Assembly: GCA_963662375.2 (NCBI GenBank)
Contig: CAXXRP010000002.1
Coordinates: 19,312-83,311, forward strand
Length of the DNA stretch: 64,000 nt
Source: UBA11612 sp963662375
GTDB taxonomy: Bacteria > Pseudomonadota > Alphaproteobacteria > Rhodospirillales > Rhodospirillaceae
Direction: 5' to 3'
The notes beneath the pieces were generated by a model. The model made no database searches. It was not told the origin of the DNA and saw only the letters and a program-made list of their open reading frames with translations. Numbering within the stretch: position 1 is the stretch's first letter; each line of letters opens with the position of its first letter. Below, piece after piece: positions 20,940 to 28,761 of this stretch. Made by a program: the position numbers and the translations under genes.

Positions 20940-21701
20940 CTAGGCTGCGTGTTGAACGTCGGTTTCGCGAATAATTTTGCCGTCACGAAATTCCATACGT
21001 CGATGCGCATAAGCTGCGATATCGTTTTCGTGCGTCACCAGAACGACCGTCAGTCCGTGTTCTTTGTTGAGACGCGTCAATAGCTGCATGATTTCATTAC
21101 TGCGAGCCGAATCAAGATTGCCCGTTGGCTCGTCCGCCAACAGCAACGACGGTCGGGTGACGATCGCCCGCGCAATCGCTACGCGCTGTTGTTGACCGCC
21201 CGACAACTCGGCCGGTGTGTGATGTTCCCGGCCCAAAAGTCCCACAATATCAAGTGCCTCCAAGGCACGTTGGCGGCGCGTTTCCCTATCAACGCGCTGA
21301 TAGATCAGCGGCAGTTCAAGATTCTCCAACGCCGACGTTCGCGCCAACAAATTGAAACCCTGAAAGACAAACCCGAAAAAGTGCCGCCGCAATAGGGCGA
21401 GGTGGTCATGAGTGAGTTCGGCCACATTAACGCCGCGGAATAGATACCGCCCATGTGTCGGCACATCCAGACATCCGAGCATGTTCATCGCGGTCGATTT
21501 TCCAGAACCCGAGGCGCCCATCACAGCGACGAATTCGCCCGATTTAATCTTCAAGCTGATGCCGTCCAATGCCCTTACCTCGGCGTCTCCTTGACCATAG
21601 ATTTTGTAGACATCGTCAAATCGAACTAACGGCTGATCGGACGTCCGGGTTAAAGTCGGGTCTGCCAAAAGATCGGTGTTGTACGTGAGAGGTCGCGTCA
21701 T
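20940..21701 (-). CDS. ABC transporter ATP-binding protein, MacB/LolD type
   Basis: 253 residues. Walker A GASGSGKST, signature LSGGQQQRVAIARA, Walker B LLLADEPTGNLDS and a switch histidine in VLVTHEND are all present. Energises the permease at 19713-20930. ATG 21701 begins 2 nt after the adaptor's stop, so the three genes form one operon (adaptor, ATPase, permease). Confidence 0.95.
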   Translation of the reverse strand: MTRPLTYNTDLLADPTLTRTSDQPLVRFDDVYKIYGQGDAEVRALDGISLKIKSGEFVAVMGASGSGKSTAMNMLGCLDVPTHGRYLFRGVNVAELTHDHLALLRRHFFGFVFQGFNLLARTSALENLELPLIYQRVDRETRRQRALEALDIVGLLGREHHTPAELSGGQQQRVAIARAIVTRPSLLLADEPTGNLDSARSNEIMQLLTRLNKEHGLTVVLVTHENDIAAYAHRRMEFRDGKIIRETDVQHAA

Positions 21702-21703
21702 GA

Positions 21704-22993
21704 TCAGGTCGGGGGCAATTGCGCGCCGGTAATCACACTATCACCGGCCTTGATGTCACCGGCAAGGATTTCCGTACGTTGTCCGTCGGTAACGCCGGTC
21801 TTCACCTGCACCGATTGAGGTTGTTCGTCCTCCAAGACCCAGATTTTCTGGCTGCCGTCCTTCCCAGCGTTTGCGGCCCGCGGACGGGAAGGTTCGTTGA
21901 AAAGCCTGCCGAAAGGGCCCGACATACGCGGACCGCGTTCCTCACGCACCTGCGCGGGATTAAAGCGCAGCGCGGCGTTCGGAACGCTCAACACGCCGGA
22001 GCGGGACGCCGTGATGATTTTCGCTGTGGCCGTCATGCCGGGACGCAACAACAAATCGTCGTTGTTCACCGCGAGTACCGCTTGATACGTCACAACATTG
22101 TCGACGGTTTTGGGCGCGAAGCGTACCTGGGTAATAGTCGCGGGAAATTGCTTGTTTTGAAAAGCATCGACCATGAATGTCCCGCGTAGGCCGTCGGTTA
22201 CCCTGCCAATATCTGCCTCGTCCACGTCGACCTCAAGCTGCATTTTGGTTAGGTCTTCCGCCAACTTAAACAAGACCGGCGTTTGGAAACTCGCGGCAAC
22301 CACTTGGCCCGGCTCAACCGAGCGTGACAGAACGACGCCATTGATCGGTGACTTAATTTCGGCCTTTGAGAAAGCCGTTTCGTCGGAACTCAGCGTCGCC
22401 TCCGACACCGCCACCTGAGCCTCGGCGCTAGCAAGATTTGCAACCGCACGCGCGGCAGTCGCCTCCGCGGACTCAAGAGCTTGCTTCGACGCGTATCCGG
22501 TCTTTGCCAACTCGCGGGATCGTTCAAGTTTGTCCGCGGTTTCAGCAAGGGTTGCCTTGGCATCTTGAACCCGCGCCTTTGCCGCAACCAACGACGCCTG
22601 AGATTGAAGGACACGCGCACGCAAGGAGTCTGTACCCAGCACCGCGAGAAGTTGCCCTACTGTAACGCGGTCATTGAAGTCCACGAAAACCTCAGCGACT
22701 TGCCCCGAGACTTCCGGTCCAATATCCACCGAATTGACTGGCTGTAACGTCCCGGTGGCGGTCACCGTCGCTACAATGTCTCCGGTTTCGACATCAGCCA
22801 TCCGGAAAACAGGTGCGGGTGGGCCTCCAAAGGGGTCAAAAAAAACCAACGCAAGCACGATAACCAAGCCCACGCCGGCGGCGATCCACCATTTTTGGGA
22901 AATTATCGGCACCACGCGTTCGTCTCGTCCAAGGCCCAGCAGCGAAGCCATGTCGTCGTCAGCACTTGGCCGTGCTTGGGCTTCGTCTTTCAT
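21704..22993 (-). CDS. MacA/HlyD-family periplasmic adaptor
   Basis: 429 residues. One membrane helix (about 35-52: IAAGVGLVIVLALVFF), then paired lipoyl-like halves (VDIGPEVSGQVAEVFVDFND and ...KAEIKSPINGVVLSRSVEPGQVV) flanking an alpha-helical hairpin rich in Ala/Gln (about 120-200), then beta-barrel and membrane-proximal domains. Bridges the inner-membrane ABC permease to an outer-membrane channel. First gene of the operon. Confidence 0.94.
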   Translation of the reverse strand: MKDEAQARPSADDDMASLLGLGRDERVVPIISQKWWIAAGVGLVIVLALVFFDPFGGPPAPVFRMADVETGDIVATVTATGTLQPVNSVDIGPEVSGQVAEVFVDFNDRVTVGQLLAVLGTDSLRARVLQSQASLVAAKARVQDAKATLAETADKLERSRELAKTGYASKQALESAEATAARAVANLASAEAQVAVSEATLSSDETAFSKAEIKSPINGVVLSRSVEPGQVVAASFQTPVLFKLAEDLTKMQLEVDVDEADIGRVTDGLRGTFMVDAFQNKQFPATITQVRFAPKTVDNVVTYQAVLAVNNDDLLLRPGMTATAKIITASRSGVLSVPNAALRFNPAQVREERGPRMSGPFGRLFNEPSRPRAANAGKDGSQKIWVLEDEQPQSVQVKTGVTDGQRTEILAGDIKAGDSVITGAQLPPT

Positions 22994-23299
22994 ACCGCTT
23001 ACCTTAAATTCTGTACTTATTTGACGGCGTGTTCATATCTGCGCAAGGTGCTACCGCTCTTACAAGGCGACCGTCTTCTTAAGAACTGAGACGCGATGTG
23101 CGCGGGGTGCTCAATGCCATTTTTTGCGCTTGGACGAAATATTTTCCGCATCAAAAATATTTTATCACCGAACTAATCACTCTACCCGCTGTGTAGGGCG
23201 TGCTAAACGTTATAATTGTAAGAAAGTGTAACATTTTTCGAGGGCTGTAGATAATAACGGATCGGCGAAGGCGATCCGTCGCTAGCGGGTGAATTTAAA
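22994..23299. other. Intergenic: exporter promoter side and MoxR/VWA 3' side
   Basis: 306 nt with no coding frame of note. It is AT-rich in the middle (ATATTTTCCGCATCAAAAAT), presumably holding the promoter of the adaptor-ATPase-permease operon, and contains a hairpin near the VWA gene end. Confidence 0.55.
23257..23279 (-). terminator. Hairpin after VWA gene
   Basis: 8-bp perfect stem ACGGATCG / CGATCCGT with a 7-nt loop, 20 nt past the VWA gene stop. The minus-strand 3' flank is TATTATCT, a weak U-tract, so termination is plausible but not certain. Confidence 0.5.
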
Positions 23300-24484
23300 C
23301 TAATGGCTCAGCTCTGAAATGGCGTCGTCTAGCCCGGCGAGAGTCAACGGATACATGCGTCCGTCCATGAGTTTACGCATCAGACTAATCGATTCCGTGT
23401 ACGGCCATCGCTGCTGGGGTACCGGATTTAACCAAACAGCCCGAGTCCATGTTCCCAGAAAACGACGAAGCCACGCCTCACCCGCGTCGTCGTTCCAGTG
23501 CTCAACCGCACCGCCGGGGTATACGATCTCGTAAGGACTCATAGACGCGTCCCCTACAAAGATCAGTTTATAATCGGCAGGATATTTATGCAGCACATCC
23601 CACGTCGGCATCCGTTCAGTATGACGACGTGTATTGTCCCGCCAGACTGACTCATAGACGCAGTTATGAAAGTAATAATATTCGAGATGCTTGAATTCCG
23701 TGCGGCATGCAGAGAATAATTCCGCGCAGATCTTAATGTGATCATCCATAGATCCGCCTGCATCAAGAAACAGGAGTGTCTTCACCGCATTGTGACGTTC
23801 CGGCACCATCTTCAAATCGAGCAAACCGCCGTGGTGGGCGGTGGATTGAATGGTTCCGTCAATGTCCAGCTCTGTTGCAGCGCCTTCACGGGCGAAACGG
23901 CGAAGACGATGCAAAGCCAATTTTATGTTGCGCGTGCCTAACTCGATTTGATCATCGAGATTGGCGAACTCGCGTTTATCCCACACCTTCACCGCGCGGC
24001 GGTGACGGCTTTCATGCTGCCCGACGCGCACCCCTTCGGGGTTATAGCCATAGGCACCGAAGGGCGACGTGCCGGCGGTGCCGATCCATTTCGAGCCACC
24101 GGAATGGCGGTCTTTTTGTTCGGCAAGGCGTTGCCGTAACGTGTCCATGAGCTTTTCCCAGCCGCTCAGAGCCGCGATTTTAGCCTTGTCTTGCTCCGAG
24201 AGCATGAGCTGCGATAACGTGCTCAGCCACTCCTCAGGCACGTTTGCTTGAATGGCGTCCAGATCCTCACCGCCCTCAAGTCCCTTAAAAACTGCGCCGA
24301 ACACCCGATCGAACCGATCGAGGTTGCGCTCGTCTTTCACCAGCGCTGAACAGGCGAGGTAATAGAAGTCTTCTACATTGTACTTCGAGATACCAGCGTT
24401 GACCGCCTCGACAAGGACGAGATACTCGGTGATGGACACCGGAAGCCCGGCTTTCCGTAGCCCATAAATCAAATTGAGGAACAT
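23300..24484 (-). CDS. CoxE-like VWA-domain protein
   Basis: 394 residues. C-terminal VWA-like domain with a variant MIDAS, FLDAGGSMDDH, instead of DxSxS; this variant is usual for the subfamily. The N-terminal half (YGLRKAGLPVSITEYL) is alpha-helical. Paired with the MoxR ATPase upstream (gap 21 nt). MoxR-VWA couples act as ATP-dependent chaperones for assembly or metal insertion into partner enzymes; the client is not next door, so it is unknown. Confidence 0.92.
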   Translation of the reverse strand: MFLNLIYGLRKAGLPVSITEYLVLVEAVNAGISKYNVEDFYYLACSALVKDERNLDRFDRVFGAVFKGLEGGEDLDAIQANVPEEWLSTLSQLMLSEQDKAKIAALSGWEKLMDTLRQRLAEQKDRHSGGSKWIGTAGTSPFGAYGYNPEGVRVGQHESRHRRAVKVWDKREFANLDDQIELGTRNIKLALHRLRRFAREGAATELDIDGTIQSTAHHGGLLDLKMVPERHNAVKTLLFLDAGGSMDDHIKICAELFSACRTEFKHLEYYYFHNCVYESVWRDNTRRHTERMPTWDVLHKYPADYKLIFVGDASMSPYEIVYPGGAVEHWNDDAGEAWLRRFLGTWTRAVWLNPVPQQRWPYTESISLMRKLMDGRMYPLTLAGLDDAISELSH

Positions 24485-24505
24485 GACAACCTCCTGGGCA
24501 GCGCC

Positions 24506-25354
24506 CTATCGACCTTCGCGGCGCGCGAGAAACGCTAAGCGCTCCAGTATGTGGACATCCTGCTCGTTCTTCAAAAGCGCGCCATGAAGCGGGGGAATGA
24601 TGGGTTTTACGTCTTTGGATTTAAGGGCCTCCAGGGGAATATCGTCGGCCATAAGCAGCTTGATCCAGTCCAACAACTCCGATGTTGACGGTCGTTTCTT
24701 GAGCCCGGGAACCTCGCGGATGTCGTAGAAAATGTTCAGCGCCTCGCGTACCAAGATCTTTTTCACATCCGGAAAGTGGGCGTCAACAATTCGTTCCATC
24801 GTTTCACGTTCCGGAAAGCGGATGTAGTGAAAGAAACATCGGCGCAAAAATGCATCCGGCAGCTCTTTCTCATTGTTGGACGTGATAATTACAACTGGAT
24901 GCGTCTCGGCCCGTATGTTTTCCCCGGTCTCGTAAACGAAGAACTCCATGCGATCGAGTTCGAGCAGCAAATCGTTCGGGAATTCGATGTCAGCTTTGTC
25001 GATTTCATCGATGAGAAGTACAGTTCGTTTTGGCTTGGACTCAAATGCCTGCCACATCTTGCCGGGCTTAATGTAGTTCGCGATGTTCTTGACCTTTTCA
25101 TCACCAAGCTGGGAATCGCGCAACCGCGAAACCGCGTCGTACTCGTAAAGCCCATGCTGAGCTTTGGTGGTAGATTTGATGTGCCAGGTGATCGGCGGCA
25201 GATCGAGGGATGCAGCGATTTCGTGAGCAAGAACAGTCTTGCCGGTACCCGGCTCCCCTTTGACGAGCAACGGTCGTTCCAAAGTCACCGCAGCGTTGAC
25301 CGCAATCATAAGGTCTTTCGTGGCGATGTAACTATCTGTGCCGAAAAAACGCAT
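24506..25354 (-). CDS. MoxR-family AAA+ ATPase
   Basis: 282 residues. Walker A KGEPGTGKT (about 36-44), Walker B VLLIDEIDKAD, sensor 1 VIITSNNEKELPDAFLRR. AAA+ remodelling factor that works with the downstream VWA protein. First gene of the two-gene operon; ATG 25354 is the only good start. Confidence 0.95.
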   Translation of the reverse strand: MRFFGTDSYIATKDLMIAVNAAVTLERPLLVKGEPGTGKTVLAHEIAASLDLPPITWHIKSTTKAQHGLYEYDAVSRLRDSQLGDEKVKNIANYIKPGKMWQAFESKPKRTVLLIDEIDKADIEFPNDLLLELDRMEFFVYETGENIRAETHPVVIITSNNEKELPDAFLRRCFFHYIRFPERETMERIVDAHFPDVKKILVREALNIFYDIREVPGLKKRPSTSELLDWIKLLMADDIPLEALKSKDVKPIIPPLHGALLKNEQDVHILERLAFLARREGR

Positions 25355-25466
25355 CGATACCTGTAATAAATAGTTACAAAAATGTACGTAGAGACACCAA
25401 TCCTAACGGGGCCCGAGACCTTAATACAGATTCGAGCGCTGGGAATACAGAGGTTCTGAGAAAGTG

Positions 25467-25501
25467 AAAAGGCCGATCGGGGGAGGACCGACCGGGCTTT
25501 T
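25467..25501. terminator. Bidirectional terminator-like hairpin
   Basis: Imperfect 12-bp stem (AAGGCCGATCGG / CCGACCGGGCTT, two mismatches), 7-nt loop, A-run before and T-run after, so it could work on both strands. Lies 112 nt upstream of the MoxR gene and just past the 25561 small gene, whose transcript it would end. Confidence 0.6.
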
Positions 25502-25560
25502 CTAAAGTCTGCCTAATTTAAGGGAATTATGTACGTGGCTGAACGCCAACCCTTTCTCGT

Positions 25561-25713
25561 CTACTCCATCTTGGTCTTATTGTCTTTAGGAGGACGCTGG
25601 AGCAGTGCCTTGCCCATCATTTTGATGGTTGCGCCCTCGTAGCGTGGGTTCACCACATCGACCTTGATGTTTTTGGGTGGCTTCGGGGCGGGGGGCTTTG
25701 TGTCTTTGCTCAT
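25561..25713 (-). CDS. Small hypothetical protein, 50 residues
   Basis: ATG 25713 to TAG 25561. Sequence is basic and proline-rich at the start (PPAPKPPKNIKVDVVNPRYE) then GATIKMMGKALLQRPPKDN. Divergent from the DNA methyltransferase fusion with 61 nt between starts. Terminator-like hairpin downstream supports a real transcription unit. No family recognised; it could belong with the methyltransferase island. Confidence 0.5.
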   Translation of the reverse strand: MSKDTKPPAPKPPKNIKVDVVNPRYEGATIKMMGKALLQRPPKDNKTKME

Positions 25714-25774
25714 CTATTGATGTCGCCTGCCTGATTGGGCATCCTCTGCTACACGAGAAGTGAGAGGATAGCAT

Positions 25775-27204
25775 ATGCCGCCAAATTGGTCTAACCGGAC
25801 TCTGTTTCACGGCGACAATCTCAAGTTTCTACGGGCCATGAACAGCGAGAGCGTCGATCTTATAGCGACCGATCCACCGTTTAACAAAAGCAAAGATTTC
25901 CACGCCACACCCGACAGCCTAGCAGCGGGGGCCAGTTTCCAAGATCGTTGGTCGTGGGAGCGTGATGTGCACCAAGACTGGGCAGACCAGATAACCGACG
26001 ATTACCCAAAGCTCATGGAGGCGATTGAAAGTGCCCGTTACGCACATAGCGATGGTATGGGCGCATTTATGTGTTTCATGGCCGTCCGGCTTCTGGAGAT
26101 GCGCCGCGTGCTCAAGCCGACCGGCTCGATCTACCTGCATTGTGATCCGACGGCCAGCCACTATCTGAAGGCCGTCATGGACGCGATTTTCGGACGGAAA
26201 CAGTTTCGAAATGAAATTGTGTGGGACTACACTTTTCGACTTATGGATTTGCCAAAATTCTTTAATCGAAAACACGACATTATTCTGTTCTATGCGAAAA
26301 GCCGCAGTTCTCACTTTCAGATGCAAAAGGAATGTTGGACGCGAGACAACATAATCAAAACGCGGAAGCAAAAGATTCATATAGACGAAAATGGTGATGA
26401 AGTAATTTGGATGCCTGGAGGACGAGGGAGTAGCAAGAGTCGTCTCAAGCGGTTGTCTCAAATCATCGAAGAGGGTAAAGCGATTTCTGATGTTTGGCGG
26501 GTCCCCATTATTTCGTCATCAGCGAAAGAGCGCGTTGGATATCCCACCCAAAAACCCATCGATTTATACGTTCGCATTATCCGCGCGGCGTCCAAGAAGA
26601 AAGGAATCGTGCTTGATCCGTTCGCAGGATGCACCCTACGCTGGTAGCTGCCGAACGAGAAGGGCGCCAGTGGGTCGGGATCGACATATGGGATGACGCA
26701 AAGGCCGTCGTGCTCGCCCGCATGGAGCAGGAAAGGCTAGTCCTGCCCGAGGCCGAGCGAGGCGATCTGTTCACCGAAGAAATCCACTTCACCGACGATC
26801 CCCCTGTTCGTGATGACGATGGCTTGCCAGCTGCACCTTTCCTGCGCCCCAAGCTCAATGTCGCCCCACCGAAAGGCCCTAAGATGAGCAGGACCGAAAT
26901 GTACCGGTTCTTGCTGGGGCAACACGGGGCCAAGTGCCAAGGTTGTGATCGGACCTTCGATGATCCCCGCTACTTGGAGCTGGACCACAACACGCCGCGC
27001 TCGGACGGCGGTCTGAACCACATATCAAACCGCATCCTGCTGTGCGGACCGTGCAACAAGCTCAAGAGCAATACGCTCACGCTGTCCGGCCTCAAGAAGC
27101 AGAACAAGAAGCTCGGCTACATGGCATCCAGCGACGGAGAACACCCGCTAATGCGGGAGATTCGTGAAGGGCGGGAGAACGCCCCGCAGACTCTTTTCGA
27201 TTAG
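25775..27204 (+). pseudogene. DNA methyltransferase (beta class) fused to HNH nuclease, one frameshift
   Basis: The first frame (25775-26647) is an N4/N6 DNA methyltransferase with motif IV TDPPF (residues 32-36) and motif I DPFAGC (281-286) in the order of the beta class. It stops four residues later. The second frame (from about 26629 to 27204) resumes mid-motif with TLVAAEREGRQWVGIDIWDD and ends in an HNH domain: C103-x2-C106, LELDH at 116-120, then C139-x2-C142-N143 (numbering from 26629). A one-base loss at about 26627-26630 explains the split. So the ancestral product was one polypeptide of about 480 residues with modification and nuclease parts. Slippage, real decay or a sequencing error cannot be separated here. 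Confidence 0.83.
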
Positions 27205-27261
27205 AGGGTGAACCCCGCTCGTTGACACGGACGAGGCTTAAAGAATGGGAGATTCAGAAAT

Positions 27262-27546
27262 ATGACGCAGGTTGTTCGGCTCAGCACACGAACTATAGGC
27301 GTTTTTTTGACGGCATTAGGTTCAAGCCTACAAGGTATGGATAAATTGGCCCCTGGAGACAGATCATCTAGCGCTGTTATTGAGCTTCTTAAATATGTTC
27401 TTCAAGAGATGGAGTCTTCTGAGCAGACACGCGTTTCTCAAAGCGAGAGAGCTGATCTGGAAATATTTCTCTCACAGCTTCAGGACGTAATCGAAGACCA
27501 TAATCCTTGGGTTTATGAGTCTTCACCGACCGATCTAATTCATTAG
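27262..27546 (+). CDS. Hypothetical protein, 94 residues
   Basis: Starts ATG 27262 with GGGAG about 10 nt upstream, 57 nt after the HNH frame. Mostly helical and acidic at the C-terminus (DLEIFLSQLQDVIEDHNPWV). Base composition is more AT-rich than the neighbouring core genes. No family recognised. Likely part of the same accessory island as the methyltransferase fusion. Confidence 0.5.
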   Translation: MTQVVRLSTRTIGVFLTALGSSLQGMDKLAPGDRSSSAVIELLKYVLQEMESSEQTRVSQSERADLEIFLSQLQDVIEDHNPWVYESSPTDLIH

Positions 27547-27592
27547 AATCTTGCATTACAAAACCATCCTGTGCAAAGCGGGGTTAACCCAA

Positions 27593-27608
27593 GAGAAGGA
27601 GCGTTCTC
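27593..27608 (+). promoter_or_regulatory. Leader hairpin with ribosome site in loop (copy 1)
   Basis: GAGAAGGAGCGTTCTC abuts the ATG at 27609. GAGAA and TTCTC can pair, leaving the GGAG ribosome site in the loop. It is matched almost exactly before the gene at 27868. Confidence 0.5.
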
Positions 27609-27827
27609 ATGAGTGATCGTGAAGTTTGGTATCCGGTGACAACAGTTCAGGTTGATCATAAGGTTCAGACAATTCCACCCAATGAAACTCTCGGGACCAC
27701 TGAGATGCCTGGGATTTGGGTGACGCTTGGGACGACTGCTCGAAAAGAGCCCATCCAGTTTGCAATCCCTCTGGGAGCCGCCAAAGACCTTCACGCTGCT
27801 CTTGGCGCCGCACTTCTTGGTCTTTAG
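27609..27827 (+). CDS. Small hypothetical protein, tandem paralogue A
   Basis: 72 residues starting MSDREVW, ending in a helix DLHAALGAALLGL. Its end resembles that of the next gene (FHAALQSALALAQEA), and both share the same leader and MSD start, so they are likely diverged tandem duplicates. Beta-rich N-terminal half, no membrane segment, no known family. Confidence 0.55.
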   Translation: MSDREVWYPVTTVQVDHKVQTIPPNETLGTTEMPGIWVTLGTTARKEPIQFAIPLGAAKDLHAALGAALLGL

Positions 27828-27851
27828 TCATTCGCAAACTCCATTAACTGC

Positions 27852-27867
27852 GAGAAGGAGAGTTCTC
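27852..27867 (+). promoter_or_regulatory. Leader hairpin with ribosome site in loop (copy 2)
   Basis: GAGAAGGAGAGTTCTC directly before ATG 27868. Fifteen of its 16 bases equal the copy at 27593-27608. Confidence 0.5.
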
Positions 27868-28059
27868 ATGAGTGATGAAGATAGAAAACCGACCATCAGC
27901 GCGATTCAGCTCGCGTATGACGAAGGCACCGGCGAATACACTATTTTTGTCGGGATCAAGGAAGGGGAATCCGCGCGTAAGTACGTCGTTTCTCGAAAAG
28001 ACGCGATAGCCTTCCACGCAGCACTGCAATCAGCTCTTGCGCTAGCCCAGGAGGCTTAG
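27868..28059 (+). CDS. Small hypothetical protein, tandem paralogue B
   Basis: 63 residues from ATG 27868 (the open frame extends upstream to 27727, but the leader and GGAG fix this start). Sequence MSDEDRKPTISAIQLAYDEG then VSRKDAIAFHAALQSALAL. Paralogue of 27609-27827 by shared leader, start and C-terminal helix. Function unknown. Confidence 0.55.
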   Translation: MSDEDRKPTISAIQLAYDEGTGEYTIFVGIKEGESARKYVVSRKDAIAFHAALQSALALAQEA

Positions 28060-28120
28060 CACCAGGTTCTGGTATCCGGTAGGTTGTTCCGCCGACTTTC
28101 AGCGTATTAAGAGTAGACAT
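27956..28120 (-). CDS. Possible small protein convergent with paralogue B
   Basis: ATG 28120 has a strong GAGGTGAG ribosome site 3-10 nt upstream and begins MSTLNTLKVGGTTYRIPEPG, a plausible protein start. The remaining two thirds overlap the opposite-strand gene 27868-28059 and look like a shadow. Perhaps a gene whose 3' end was replaced. Low confidence. Confidence 0.3.
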   Translation of the reverse strand: MSTLNTLKVGGTTYRIPEPGAKPPGLAQELIAVLRGRLSRLFEKRRTYARIPLP

Positions 28121-28221
28121 ATTCTCACCTCTAAGGTTGTTGTAATTACGCTCTGTCAAGCTTCCTTTGTAAGCCCCATGGTTTTAAGTATGTAAGCTCC
28201 TAATTTAAGAAGGGGGAAGGA

Positions 28222-28583
28222 CTAGGCAGCCTTTTTGGTGGACTTCATCGGCGTTACGACTGGGAAATTGATGTTTTCGCTCACAGGCGCCGTTACGTCC
28301 TTAACGATCGAGGTCGTGAGATCGGAGATCTTCTTGCTCTCGCTTACCAGCGCCTCGAAGGAGTCCTGGGCCAACTTCATCTGCAGTTGGGCGAACTCAA
28401 TCGGCGTCTTTACAGAATATAACTTTTTGCTGGCGGCGACTACGTCTTCGATGATTTGCTTGAGTAGTTGACAAGGTGCTTGGTGAGTTTTTGAACGCCT
28501 TCAGCGGCAGCAGTGTTGCTCTTCACCAACGTATCAAATGTGCTTTGGTTGAAACCGACAATGTCAGTATATGCGACAGTCAT
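28222..28583 (-). pseudogene. Phasin family protein, one-base frameshift
   Basis: Phasins coat polyhydroxyalkanoate granules. ATG 28583 starts MTVAYTDIVGFNQSTFDTLV and runs to LTKHLVNYS; the next frame carries on with QIIEDVVAASKKLYSVKTPI and EALVSESKKISDLTTSIVKD to TAG at 28222. Joining the two with one added base near 28460 gives a normal phasin of about 120 residues. No PHA synthase is near. Pseudogene or a single sequencing error. Confidence 0.8.
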
Positions 28584-28761
28584 AAATTCAATTCCTTGTG
28601 TTTGCGTTGCTTGACGGTTTCGCTCTCCGAAAATAGCGGCTGTTAAACAAGCCACGCGACTGTTTGTAATCTCGTAGTGCATCGCAATATTAAATACTGC
28701 GCTACAAAACATTTTGTGCACTGCCGTGATTGTGCATTAACTTATTGACATTAAAGACGTT

